64,000 nucleotides of DNA from Microcaldota archaeon (GTDB lineage: Archaea; Micrarchaeota; Micrarchaeia; Micrarchaeales; CABMGC01): positions 18,361 through 82,360 of the forward strand of contig JAKBRL010000001.1 of assembly GCA_021845465.1 (NCBI GenBank), in the 5' to 3' direction. A model generated the notes under the pieces. That model was not told where the DNA came from, searched no databases, and was given only the letters and a program-made list of their open reading frames with translations. The first letter of the stretch is position 1; the number at the start of each line of letters is the position of its first letter. Positions 19,547 to 27,587 of the stretch are shown piece by piece. Both the position numbers and the translations under genes were made by a program.

Positions 19547-20254
19547 TTACCAAAACTTTCTCTTAGGCGCGTCCTGAGGCTTTCCCTCACGTTCTATACT
19601 TATCCTGTATTTGTCAGATGCCACAACACGGCCAACGCCTCTGCAGACATGGCATGCTTTTTCGAATACCTTCCCTCTTCCCCCGCATCTGTCACATATT
19701 GAAACCATGCGAATTACTCCGAAAGGAGTATTCTGCTGTATGTTCCTTCTTCCAGTTCCATTGCATGCAGTACATTTTATCTGCTTGGAGTCGGGCTCCC
19801 CTCCGCTGCCCCTGCAGTTAGTGCAGATTTTATAATGCTGCACTGAGAACTCCCGATTTATGCCGCGATCCATTTCGTCGAATGAGAAGTATAGGTTAAT
19901 CCCAGTTTGCTCCTGTTCGCTTTGCTGGCCGAACATTTCACCGAAATTGAAGCCTCTGCCTCCAAACATATCCTTGATGAAATCTTCAGGATTGAAGCCC
20001 CGGAAGATATCTTCCTCTGAGAACCTCTCGTTAAAACCTTCTGCCCCGTATGCATCGTAGGTCTTCCTTTTTTCAGGGTCGCTTAGAACAGCATAGGCGG
20101 TATTTATCTCCTTGAATTTCTCTTCGGCTTCTTTGGATTTGTTCCTATCCGGATGAAATTTCAGTGCAAGCTCACGATATGCTCGTTTTATCTCTTCCTG
20201 AGATGCTGTTTTCTTAACTCCAAGAATGTCGTAATAATCTCGCACCGAAATCAA
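19547..20254 (-). CDS. dnaJ: DnaJ (Hsp40), short form lacking the C-terminal domain
   Basis: Co-chaperone that stimulates DnaK ATPase. The J domain has HPD at residues 34-36, followed by a G/F-rich linker ([13 protein letters not shown]) and the four CxxCxGxG zinc repeats between about residues 143 and 212. The protein stops at 235 aa, about 140 residues short of ordinary DnaJ: C-terminal domain II and the dimerisation helix are missing. Only 184 bp separate its stop from rpoH, so the missing part cannot be hidden by a simple frameshift. The start is TTG, 8 bp after dnaK; a GTG at codon 4 is the alternative. Confidence 0.93.
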   Translation of the reverse strand: MISVRDYYDILGVKKTASQEEIKRAYRELALKFHPDRNKSKEAEEKFKEINTAYAVLSDPEKRKTYDAYGAEGFNERFSEEDIFRGFNPEDFIKDMFGGRGFNFGEMFGQQSEQEQTGINLYFSFDEMDRGINREFSVQHYKICTNCRGSGGEPDSKQIKCTACNGTGRRNIQQNTPFGVIRMVSICDRCGGRGKVFEKACHVCRGVGRVVASDKYRISIEREGKPQDAPKRKFW

Positions 20255-20262
20255 AACCTTTT

Positions 20263-22098
20263 TTAAGACGGCGAAGGTCCTGCTTCGCTGGCTTCAGGAC
20301 CTGGACCTGCTGACTGGTTGGGATCGGGTTCCTCTCCGCTGCCTTGTGACTCGTTTCCGGAGCCGTACATGCTTGTGCCTATCTCCTTGAGTGCGTCATT
20401 CAGCTTTTCATACCTCTCTTTTATTTCGGAGATATCATCTTTTTTTAATGACTCTTCAAGGTCTTCCTTTGCCTTCTCTACCGTTTCATATATTTCGGCA
20501 GGAATTTTTTCCTTGAACTCTTTCAAGGATCTCTCAGTGCTGTATACCAGAGAATCTGCCATGTTTTTAGTCTCTGCCTTTTCAAATTCCTCTTTGTCCT
20601 GTGTGGCGTATGCCTCGGCTTCTTTCATCTTCTTTTCAAGGTCTTCCTTGCTCATTTTCTGCGGAGCTATTATCTGTGTCTTCTGCTCCTTTCCGGTGGC
20701 CTTGTCCTTTGCGGATACGTGGATAATTCCATTAGAATCTATATCAAAGGTTACCTCTATCTGAGGAGTGCCGCGTGGAGCAGGTGGGATTCCGGTAAGC
20801 TGGAATCGCCCTAAAGAAATGTTGTATTTTGCCATCTTATTTTCTCCCTGCAGAATATGTATGTCTACAGCAGGCTGATTGTCAGACGCTGTTGAGAATA
20901 TCTGGGATTTCTTAACAGGTATGGTGGTATTGCGCTCTATGAGCGGTGTTGATACTCCTCCGAGAGTCTCGAGCCCCAACGTCAATGGAGTGACATCTAA
21001 CAGGAGTATGTCCTTCACCTCTCCTGTAAGCACACCTGCCTGTATTGAAGCTCCGAATGCCACAGCTTCCATAGGATCAACTCCTCTCTCAATCTTCTTT
21101 CCCAGAAGCTGTTCCACATATCTCTGTACTATAGGCATTCTGGTAGGCCCGCCTATGAGTATTACCTTGCTTATGTCCTTAGGCTCCAGCTTGGCGTCCT
21201 TAAGGGCCTGCATCACCGGTTTCGTAGTCTTCTCTACTATCTGTACGACTATATCTTCTAGTTTTGCCCTAGTAAGAGCATATGAAAAATTGAAAGGTTT
21301 CCCGTCTTTTGACACACCTAGGAAAGGCAGGTTTATCTCAGATGAAAGGGTTGTGGATAGCTCTATCTTAGCCTTTTCAGCGGCTTCCTTGAGCCTCTGT
21401 AGGGCCTGCGCATCTTTAGATATGTCAAGACCTTTCTGGGCAATCTCGGATTTGAGGAATTCGGTAATGGCATTGTCCATGTCTGTGCCTCCTAGCTGTG
21501 TATCTCCGCTTGTGGACTTTACCTCAAAGACGCCGTTTCCGAACTCCATTATGGTTACGTCTAGTGTTCCTCCTCCCAAATCATATACAAGTATCTTCAT
21601 TTCCGAGCTCTGCTTGTCTAGTCCATATGCCAATGCTGCGGCTGTAGGTTCATTCACGAGCCTTACAACTTCGAGCCCGGCTATCTCTCCGGCGTCTTTT
21701 GTAGCCTGGCGCTGGTTGTCATTAAAGTATGCAGGTACTGTTATGACTGCTTTCTTTACTTCTTCCCCAAGGAAGGCTTCAGCATCTGATTTTATCTTTT
21801 GTAGGATCATTGCCGAGAGCTCCTGCGGAGTATACTCCTTGCCGAATATCTTGTATTTGAAATCTGTTCCCATCTTTCTCTTGAAGCCTGTTATTGTACC
21901 TTCATAGTTTGCAACTGCCTGCCTCTTTGCAGGCTCTCCTATAAGACGCTGGCCTTCTTTTGTAAATGCTATATAACTCGGGAAGGACTTTCCGTAAAGA
22001 GACATTCCTTCTGCGCTCGGTATGAGCACCGGCCTTCCGCCTTCTAGTACTGCAGCTGCTGAGTTTGAAGTACCCAGGTCTATTCCTATTATTTTCAT
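20263..22098 (-). CDS. dnaK: Chaperone DnaK (Hsp70)
   Basis: ATP-dependent foldase of bacterial type. Seen in order: [10 protein letters not shown] at the N-terminus, [43 protein letters not shown], the [11 protein letters not shown] adenosine motif, the linker [13 protein letters not shown] and a substrate-binding domain. The C-terminus ends in a Gly/Pro/Glu/Ser-rich tail. DnaK is absent from many archaea and was acquired from bacteria in those that have it (established for several groups). It is third in wHTH-grpE-dnaK-dnaJ, 10 bp after grpE. Confidence 0.98.
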   Translation of the reverse strand: MKIIGIDLGTSNSAAAVLEGGRPVLIPSAEGMSLYGKSFPSYIAFTKEGQRLIGEPAKRQAVANYEGTITGFKRKMGTDFKYKIFGKEYTPQELSAMILQKIKSDAEAFLGEEVKKAVITVPAYFNDNQRQATKDAGEIAGLEVVRLVNEPTAAALAYGLDKQSSEMKILVYDLGGGTLDVTIMEFGNGVFEVKSTSGDTQLGGTDMDNAITEFLKSEIAQKGLDISKDAQALQRLKEAAEKAKIELSTTLSSEINLPFLGVSKDGKPFNFSYALTRAKLEDIVVQIVEKTTKPVMQALKDAKLEPKDISKVILIGGPTRMPIVQRYVEQLLGKKIERGVDPMEAVAFGASIQAGVLTGEVKDILLLDVTPLTLGLETLGGVSTPLIERNTTIPVKKSQIFSTASDNQPAVDIHILQGENKMAKYNISLGRFQLTGIPPAPRGTPQIEVTFDIDSNGIIHVSAKDKATGKEQKTQIIAPQKMSKEDLEKKMKEAEAYATQDKEEFEKAETKNMADSLVYSTERSLKEFKEKIPAEIYETVEKAKEDLEESLKKDDISEIKERYEKLNDALKEIGTSMYGSGNESQGSGEEPDPNQSAGPGPEASEAGPSPS

Positions 22099-22108
22099 AT
22101 ATATCTAC

Positions 22109-22675
22109 CTATTTTTTATCAATCTCGTTTTCGTGTTCTTTGCTTTCTCTTTCTCCCTTGTGGTTATGTACTGGCGCCTTTGCAACAACCACCGACGCAG
22201 GCCTCAACATCATGTCTTTCCAGAGATAACCTTTGCGCAAGGTTGCGATTATGGTTCCTTCTTTTTCATTGCTCTCTTTTGTCATCAGGACTTCATGCTT
22301 GTAGGGGTCGAAGATTCCCGTGCTCTCCATCTCGGATAGGCCTTCCTTCTTTAGTATGTCTATGAAGTTTGATAAGACTATTGCTATTCCTTTTCCTTCT
22401 TCTGTGCTCATATCCATGTTCTTTGCTGCAAGCTCAAATTCATCCAATATGGAAAGAAGCTTTCTGGCAAGGTTCATCTTCCCTCTCTGCTCTGAAATTT
22501 CGATTTCTTTATATGTTCTTTTTTTGTAGTTATCGAATTCTGCTGCTAGCCTTAGAAGGCTCTCCCTGAGAACCTCTATGCTCTCTCCGTTCTCGGCTTT
22601 CTTGTTTTCAGACTTATCTTCTTCAGTTTTGTTATTTTCTTTTTTATTATTTTCTTCTTTTTTGTCTTCTGTCAT
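22109..22675 (-). CDS. grpE: GrpE nucleotide-exchange factor
   Basis: Releases ADP from DnaK. It has an acidic/lysine-rich N-terminal tail (about 30 residues of Glu, Lys and Asn), a long coiled coil (LLRLAAEFDNYKKRTYKE) and the C-terminal beta domain with HEVLMTKESNEKEGTI and KGYLWKDMMLRPASVVV. An upstream in-frame ATG exists at 22681, but 22675 has the better spacing from GAGGAGG. The beginning overlaps the end of the regulator gene by 29 bp in another frame, which suggests coupled translation. Confidence 0.93.
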   Translation of the reverse strand: MTEDKKEENNKKENNKTEEDKSENKKAENGESIEVLRESLLRLAAEFDNYKKRTYKEIEISEQRGKMNLARKLLSILDEFELAAKNMDMSTEEGKGIAIVLSNFIDILKKEGLSEMESTGIFDPYKHEVLMTKESNEKEGTIIATLRKGYLWKDMMLRPASVVVAKAPVHNHKGERESKEHENEIDKK

Positions 22676-23075
22676 GCACATCCTCCTCTATTAGCTGGTC
22701 GAGTTGTTGAGCAAATTCTATAAGCCTATTGAATTCATGCAGTATCTCTGACTGCAGTTCCTCCATTGTGCTTTCCATGTCATTTGAGCGCAGATAATAC
22801 TTTCTTCCCTTCCTTATTACGATCCCTGAATAGATGAACCTGTTCAGATGGTATATTACAGTGCTTCTGGGGATGTTGAGCTTTTCTGTAAGTTCTATGC
22901 TTGTTACGCCCTCGCCTTTCATGCTCCCTCCTGCTATTTCTTTGAGCAGGTAGGGTTCTATATCTCCGCTTCCGTTTAGGTCAAATACCTCGCAGAACCA
23001 CTCCAGGAGGCCTTCTTCGTCCCCTCCTGACGGCTTGTTTATTGTCTTTATAACAAGCTTCTCAGTGTTTGTCAT
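22647..23075 (-). CDS. Winged-helix regulator heading the hsp70 operon
   Basis: 142 aa. Residues about 55-95 look like a winged helix-turn-helix: TSIELTEKLNIPRSTVIYHLNRFIYSGIVIRKGRKYYL. A helical, probably coiled-coil C-terminus follows (EELQSEILHEFNRLIEFAQQ), likely for dimerisation. It overlaps grpE and is the first gene of the DnaK operon, so it is probably an autoregulating heat-shock repressor, analogous in role to Phr or HrcA but not identified as either. The promoter region holds TTCAACT-TTT-AGTTGAA, a plausible operator. The ATG appears leaderless with respect to a TATA box at about 23098-23106. Confidence 0.85.
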   Translation of the reverse strand: MTNTEKLVIKTINKPSGGDEEGLLEWFCEVFDLNGSGDIEPYLLKEIAGGSMKGEGVTSIELTEKLNIPRSTVIYHLNRFIYSGIVIRKGRKYYLRSNDMESTMEELQSEILHEFNRLIEFAQQLDQLIEEDVHDRRQKRRK

Positions 23076-23119
23076 GTATTTAGATTATATTGAAATAAAT
23101 ATATATATCTTTGTTTTCT

Positions 23120-23136
23120 TTCAACTTTTAGTTGAA
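23120..23136. promoter_or_regulatory. Palindromic operator candidate upstream of the hsp70 operon
   Basis: TTCAACT-TTT-AGTTGAA is a perfect 7+7 inverted repeat. On the minus strand it begins 4 bp downstream of a TATA box (23141-23150), where a bound repressor would block polymerase. The right half plus flank (TTTTAGTTGAAG, 23126-23137) recurs 29 bp away as TTTTAGTTTGAG (23155-23166), giving a possible second site. Confidence 0.55.
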
Positions 23137-23140
23137 GTTT

Positions 23141-23150
23141 TTATATATAT
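23141..23150 (-). promoter_or_regulatory. Distal TATA box of the hsp70 operon
   Basis: ATATATATAA on the minus strand, directly upstream of the palindrome. A second TATA-like stretch at about 23098-23106 would give a leaderless message starting at the regulator ATG. Which is used cannot be told from sequence. Confidence 0.45.
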
Positions 23151-23195
23151 TGAGTTTTAGTTTGAGATATTGAAGCCGTAAAACAGGACATATAT

Positions 23196-23219
23196 AAGCA
23201 AGGTATATAAGGATTGCTT
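23196..23219. promoter_or_regulatory. Inverted repeat around the TATA box of the KaiC-like gene
   Basis: AAGCAA at 23196-23201 and TTGCTT at 23214-23219 flank GTATATAA, a TATA-box candidate on the plus strand. The arrangement (operator arms on both sides of the TATA box) suggests repression of the 23285 gene. One copy only, so moderate support. Confidence 0.4.
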
Positions 23220-23243
23220 GCGTTGCGGTATATGGGAAAGGGC

Positions 23244-23264
23244 AGTGCGTTTGGGATTCGCACT
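23244..23264 (+). other. Hairpin in the 5' leader of the KaiC-like gene
   Basis: AGTGCG and CGCACT pair around a 9-nt loop, 20 nt before the start codon. It could be a structured leader or a binding site. It does not match a riboswitch class I know. Confidence 0.35.
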
Positions 23265-23284
23265 AAAGCTTAAACGGCGGGGCA

Positions 23285-24031
23285 ATGGATGCTATTCAGA
23301 AAAACTTCACTCTTGCAAGATTGAAAACGGGGATCGATGGGCTCGATAGGTTACTTTGTGGAGGCATACCTGAGAACAGCCAAATGCTCCTCCTTGGGGA
23401 GGCGGGCTCCGGAAAGACTCTACTTTCATTCCAGATCGCTTATGAAGCGGCAAAGGCTGGAATACATTCCACATATTTGACAATTGAGGAAAAGAAAAAA
23501 TCACTGATAGAATTTGCAGAGGAGACTTTTACCTCGCTTTCAGACGTACAGAAACAGATAGACAGTGGCATGCTTCATGTTGAAGAAAAAAAACTGCAGT
23601 ATGTTATAAGGAGCCCTGAGAATATACAGGCAATAGTAGCTGAAATAATAAGGACCGTTGAGGAAAACGGTTCAAAATTTCTGGTTATAGATTCGTTCAG
23701 TCTTCTCAGATCACTATATACCGATGACAGGTCATTCACACGTGGCGTCAATTACATAATAGAGAGCATAAGAAACCAGAATGTGACTAGCCTGATAACA
23801 TTTGAGAATTCAAAACAGAATCCGAATAAGGTACCTGGGCTTCTGGAAGAATCTATGTTCGACGGGGTAGTCAAGGTAGCCAGAAACAACAAGAAAGGAA
23901 GGCTTGAGTATTTTTTAAATGTGGTGAAACTCAGGTATTCTAAATTTATTAATGATGAATGTCGTTTTGAGATAACACCTTCAGGAGTTTTAGTGATGGA
24001 GCAGAGTCAGAAAAAGATATCCCAGGATTAG
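23285..24031 (+). CDS. KaiC-like RecA-superfamily ATPase
   Basis: A single KaiC domain of 248 aa. Walker A is GEAGSGKT (about residues 38-45), followed by YLTIEE with the catalytic-type glutamates; Walker B is in KFLVIDSFSLL. Archaeal single-domain KaiC homologues have mostly unknown roles, often in signalling. There is no second KaiC domain and no recognisable partner beside it. The leader between the TATA box and the ATG contains a hairpin (AGTGCG/CGCACT, 23244-23264), and GGCGGGG precedes the ATG as ribosome site. It is convergent with trpS, 1 bp apart. Confidence 0.88.
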   Translation: MDAIQKNFTLARLKTGIDGLDRLLCGGIPENSQMLLLGEAGSGKTLLSFQIAYEAAKAGIHSTYLTIEEKKKSLIEFAEETFTSLSDVQKQIDSGMLHVEEKKLQYVIRSPENIQAIVAEIIRTVEENGSKFLVIDSFSLLRSLYTDDRSFTRGVNYIIESIRNQNVTSLITFENSKQNPNKVPGLLEESMFDGVVKVARNNKKGRLEYFLNVVKLRYSKFINDECRFEITPSGVLVMEQSQKKISQD

Positions 24032-24032
24032 T

Positions 24033-25154
24033 TTATTTTAACATGAAATCTTCTATCTTGTTTTCGATTCTTGTTCGGTTTTTCCTGTGATTTTCAAGGA
24101 ATTTGTTTATTTTCATGGCTAAGTCTGCCTTGTGCTCTCCGGCAAGAAGGCTTCCCGATCTTTCAGCTTCAAATATTGAAGCAAGTTTTTTGTCATCTGG
24201 CTCGAAGAGGAATTTGTAATATTGGCATACTGAACATTTCTCAGGATCGCCTCCGTGTTTCTTTTGCAGTTCGGCTGTTGGCTGCTGCCCCGTTATGGCC
24301 TTATTTACCTTTTTTACCACTGTTTCCGGAGAATCAGATAAATAAATCGCGTCTTCGGGCTTGCTTGAGGACATCTTCGGGTCTCCTTTTAGGCCGGGTA
24401 GAAATCTGCTGTGTATTATTGCCGGTTTGTAGTAGCCTAGTTTTTCAACAACGTCTCTTGCCACCCTGAAATGTACATCCTGATCAACACCGAGGGGTAC
24501 CAGGCATGGTATCTTCCTGTTTTCTTCTGCCGATTTTATAAATGTGCCAACAGCCTGGAGACTTGTATAGAATATTGCACCTATGTTGGTCTCATTTGAA
24601 AAGCCGAAAGCGTCTTTTATAGTAGAGAAGGTTATTTTTTTGGAGACTCTTACTGCGTGCTTGTATATCTGTGTTGCATTTTCGGTGTCTATGTATATCT
24701 TGGTCTTGCCTGGCTTGAAACCTAGGGCGACTATATCCATTGCATCTTCGTGTGCAAGTTTGTTTATATGGTCAATCGTGAGATTGGGATCGTTTTTTGT
24801 CAGGAATTTTTCTTCATCTGGAATCTGTATGTATACGTCCGCGTCGAATTTTTTCTGTAGCCATTGGGCCATTATAAATGGAATGAGGTGGGCAACTGTC
24901 ATCCTGCCGGAAGGAGCTATTCCAGTATATACATAAAACTTGTTTCCTTTCTCATATTGGTCGAGAAGCCATGATAGCTCACGCTGTGCAAAATAGATCT
25001 TCCTTCGGATTAGATAGTGGGATTCTCCGGCAAGCCGGGTTATCCTCGATTGCATGTCTTCAGTTATAGGCATTATCCCGAAGCGCTTTTCTAAGGTATT
25101 ATAATCTACCTTTCCTTCGACTTTGTATGCGGTCACTTTGAAGTCTTCTTCCAT
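24033..25154 (-). CDS. trpS: Tryptophanyl-tRNA synthetase
   Basis: Class I enzyme charging tRNA-Trp, archaeal/eukaryotic type. It starts MEEDFKVTAYKVEGKVDY, the typical archaeal N-terminus, so the in-frame ATG 17 codons upstream (25205) is not used here. The KMSSS loop is intact in GDPKMSSSKPEDAI. The HIGH-like box is unusual: PSGRMTVAHLIP, where the first His and the Gly of HxGH are replaced by Thr and Ala. Tryptophan-pocket segments (FSTIKDAFGF, LVPLGVDQDVHFR) are present. A CSVCQYYK segment lies near the C-terminus. Confidence 0.93.
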   Translation of the reverse strand: MEEDFKVTAYKVEGKVDYNTLEKRFGIMPITEDMQSRITRLAGESHYLIRRKIYFAQRELSWLLDQYEKGNKFYVYTGIAPSGRMTVAHLIPFIMAQWLQKKFDADVYIQIPDEEKFLTKNDPNLTIDHINKLAHEDAMDIVALGFKPGKTKIYIDTENATQIYKHAVRVSKKITFSTIKDAFGFSNETNIGAIFYTSLQAVGTFIKSAEENRKIPCLVPLGVDQDVHFRVARDVVEKLGYYKPAIIHSRFLPGLKGDPKMSSSKPEDAIYLSDSPETVVKKVNKAITGQQPTAELQKKHGGDPEKCSVCQYYKFLFEPDDKKLASIFEAERSGSLLAGEHKADLAMKINKFLENHRKNRTRIENKIEDFMLK

Positions 25155-25260
25155 ATGATACCATCTGTTAGGTATTTGCCTTACTGCTGCATGATACCTT
25201 TGCAATGCTGCAATAATGCTCTTTACTACTTTGCCGAGAATCTTATTAGATGTTAGGATT

Positions 25261-26604
25261 TTACATCCTTTGCGGGTATAGAGGGAAGGCTCTGCAGAGC
25301 ACTTCGGATCTTTTGCGTAGCTCTTTTAGATTTTTGTTCTCTCTTAGCTCTGCGAATGCTTTTTCAAGATAAGCGTGGCGTTCCTCTCTGTTTTCAGGGA
25401 AAGAATAACCGCGTATTTCTTCCAGCGCGCCTGCAATTATAGATGCTATCTCTTCCATCTCTTTTTCTTTCATGCCTCTTGTTGTTATTGCCGGAGTTCC
25501 CATTCTTATTCCGGTAGGGAAGAATGGCGATGAAGGTTCTGCAGGAATTGTGTTTTTGTTTGTAGTTATTCCTGCTGATTCTAGGGCTTCCTGCGCAAAT
25601 GCTCCGCTTCCTTTTCCGAAAGATCTCAAATCTATAAGAAGAAGATGGTTGTCTGTGCCTCCGGTCACTAGATTTATGCCTTTTGAAGTAAGTGCAGATG
25701 CAAGTGCCTTAGCATTCATGACTACCTGCCTTGAGTATTCTGCGAATTCAGGAGATGATGCCTCAAGCAAGGCTATAGCTATTGCTGCTGTCGTGTGGTC
25801 GTGAGGTCCTCCCTGCATGCCTGGAAATACAGTCTTGTCTATCTTTTCCGCTAACAATGGATCTTTCTTGAGGCCTTTTGCAGTCACCATTATAATTGCG
25901 CCTCTTGGGCCTCTCAGGGTCTTGTGTGTTGTCGTGGTTATGATATCTGCATAGTTGCTTGGGCTTTTGTGGACCCCTGCGACTATCAAGCCTGATATGT
26001 GTGATATGTCTGCTGCAAGATATGCTCCACATTCCTCAGCTATCTTGGAGAATTCTTCAAATGGAAATTCGCGCATATATGCAGTTGAGCCTACCCAGAT
26101 TAATTTTGGCTTGTGTTCGATTGCAAGGCGCCTGGCTTCTTCTATATCTATGAATCCGTCCGGCCTTACGTGGTAAGGTATGCTTTTGAAGATCTTTCCG
26201 GTAACACTTGTCTTAAATCCATGTGTAAGATGTCCTCCGTCCGTTAAATTCTGTCCCATTATAACATCGCCAGGGTTGCATACTGAAAGATAGACTTCCA
26301 GATTTGCAGGAGAACCTGAATACGGCTGTACATTTGCATGCGCTACGCCGAAGAGTTTTTTGGCGCGTTCTATTGCTATCGATTCTATCTTGTCGATGAA
26401 TTGGTTGCCTCCGTAGTATCTGTGCTGAGGATATCCTTCCGAGTATTTATTGGTGAGTATGCTGCCAGAAGCTTCCATAACTGCCTCGCTGGTAAAATTC
26501 TCCGAAGGTATCATTTCAAGGCTGTACTGCTGCCTCCCCCATTCTTGCATAAGCTGTTCGTATATCTCAGGATCCCTGCCTTTAATATGCTCTCCTATTT
26601 TCAT
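25261..26604 (-). CDS. glyA: Serine hydroxymethyltransferase
   Basis: PLP enzyme interconverting serine and glycine with a one-carbon carrier. The PLP-lysine motif is TTTHKTLRGPRGAI. The N-terminus has the family's MIPSENFTSEAVMEASGS and the substrate-loop NKYSEGYPQHRYYGG. The 447-aa length and tight similarity to the bacterial type suggest a bacterial origin (inference). GGTG 5 nt before the ATG is the ribosome site. It is divergent from the ATP-grasp gene, with 54 bp between starts. Confidence 0.96.
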   Translation of the reverse strand: MKIGEHIKGRDPEIYEQLMQEWGRQQYSLEMIPSENFTSEAVMEASGSILTNKYSEGYPQHRYYGGNQFIDKIESIAIERAKKLFGVAHANVQPYSGSPANLEVYLSVCNPGDVIMGQNLTDGGHLTHGFKTSVTGKIFKSIPYHVRPDGFIDIEEARRLAIEHKPKLIWVGSTAYMREFPFEEFSKIAEECGAYLAADISHISGLIVAGVHKSPSNYADIITTTTHKTLRGPRGAIIMVTAKGLKKDPLLAEKIDKTVFPGMQGGPHDHTTAAIAIALLEASSPEFAEYSRQVVMNAKALASALTSKGINLVTGGTDNHLLLIDLRSFGKGSGAFAQEALESAGITTNKNTIPAEPSSPFFPTGIRMGTPAITTRGMKEKEMEEIASIIAGALEEIRGYSFPENREERHAYLEKAFAELRENKNLKELRKRSEVLCRAFPLYPQRM

Positions 26605-26658
26605 AGAAACACCATGAGATTCTTTTAACTTATGTGTTTATATCATATAGGTGGCTTT

Positions 26659-27582
26659 GTGAGGATTGGTATAACAAGTGTCAGCAATGTCTTTGAGGAA
26701 TGGAACTCTAAGGATGTTGCAGATCTTAGGAAAGCCATATCGCTTTCTGGAAATACTCCAGTGATGATATATGCTGATTCGCTCGATGTTGCTCTTGATA
26801 AAAACAGAATAAAGATTACACAATCAAGTGAAAGAGCATCTGGCATGTCTAATGGAAGGGAAGAAATCAATGTAGATGCGGTGTTGTTAAGACACCTTGG
26901 TACAATAAGGGATTATGAGCAGTTTACCTTCAGGCTGTTCGGCGTGAGATCTTTTGAAGAGAGAGGAATTTATGTAATGAATCCTGTAATGAACTGGCTT
27001 TTTGCTACTGACAAATTCGGAGCCCTGTTGAGATTGTCTGCAAATGGGCTTCCTGTGCCTGAGACAGTTGTCAGCGAACATATGTTTGTTGCCTACTCGG
27101 CAGTCAGAAAATTCGGAGAAGCGGTGGTAAAACCGCTGCGGAGCGCAATGGGTTTCGGAGTATTCAGGGTTAATGACCCGGATATTGCAATCCATTCGTT
27201 CAGTACAATGACCAGTATGAACAAGCCGCTATATGTGCAGAAGTATTTTGAGAAAAAGGGAGGAGGGGACTATCGTGCCGTTGTTGTGGGAGGAGAGCTC
27301 GTAGGCACTGAGTTTAGGAAGGGAAAGACATGGAAGAGTAATGTCGCACAAGGAGCAATACCGTTAAAGGTTAAGGCAGATAGTGAGCTTGAGGAGCTTG
27401 CTATACGCTCGTGTGAAGTGCTTGGATTGGATTACGCAGGGATAGACATAGCCGAGACTTCTGAAGGATATCTTATCCTTGAAACAAACCCTACGCTTTC
27501 ATGGCAGGGATTCAAGAAAGCGACTGGAATAAACCCTGCGAAGCTCATAGTTAGAAAGATAATAGAGAAGGCAAAGAATTGA
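26659..27582 (+). CDS. ATP-grasp ligase of the RimK family
   Basis: About 307 aa. It has the ATP-grasp core: FATDKFGALLRLSANGLPVPET, VVKPLRSAMGFGVFRV, the GGGDYRAVVVGGELVGTEFRK strand and ILETNPTLSWQGFKKATG, with the metal-binding Glu/Asn. RimK relatives add amino acids to proteins or cofactors (ribosomal S6, F420, lysine-biosynthesis carrier); the substrate here cannot be told. The start is GTG at 26659, preceded by AGGTGG at a 4-nt gap; the open frame reaches an ATG at 26632, but that has no ribosome site and adds nine unrelated residues. Confidence 0.88.
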   Translation: MRIGITSVSNVFEEWNSKDVADLRKAISLSGNTPVMIYADSLDVALDKNRIKITQSSERASGMSNGREEINVDAVLLRHLGTIRDYEQFTFRLFGVRSFEERGIYVMNPVMNWLFATDKFGALLRLSANGLPVPETVVSEHMFVAYSAVRKFGEAVVKPLRSAMGFGVFRVNDPDIAIHSFSTMTSMNKPLYVQKYFEKKGGGDYRAVVVGGELVGTEFRKGKTWKSNVAQGAIPLKVKADSELEELAIRSCEVLGLDYAGIDIAETSEGYLILETNPTLSWQGFKKATGINPAKLIVRKIIEKAKN

Positions 27583-27587
27583 GATAT

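Noticed and set aside
20879..21907. 342-codon open frame on the plus strand
   Set aside because: It lies opposite dnaK, whose protein is intact and conserved; the translation is Ser/Thr/Phe-rich as expected from an antisense shadow.
23221..23284. Possible tRNA or known riboswitch in the leader of the KaiC-like gene
   Set aside because: There is one T-arm-like hairpin with a 9-nt loop, but no acceptor or anticodon arms and no match to a riboswitch core I know.
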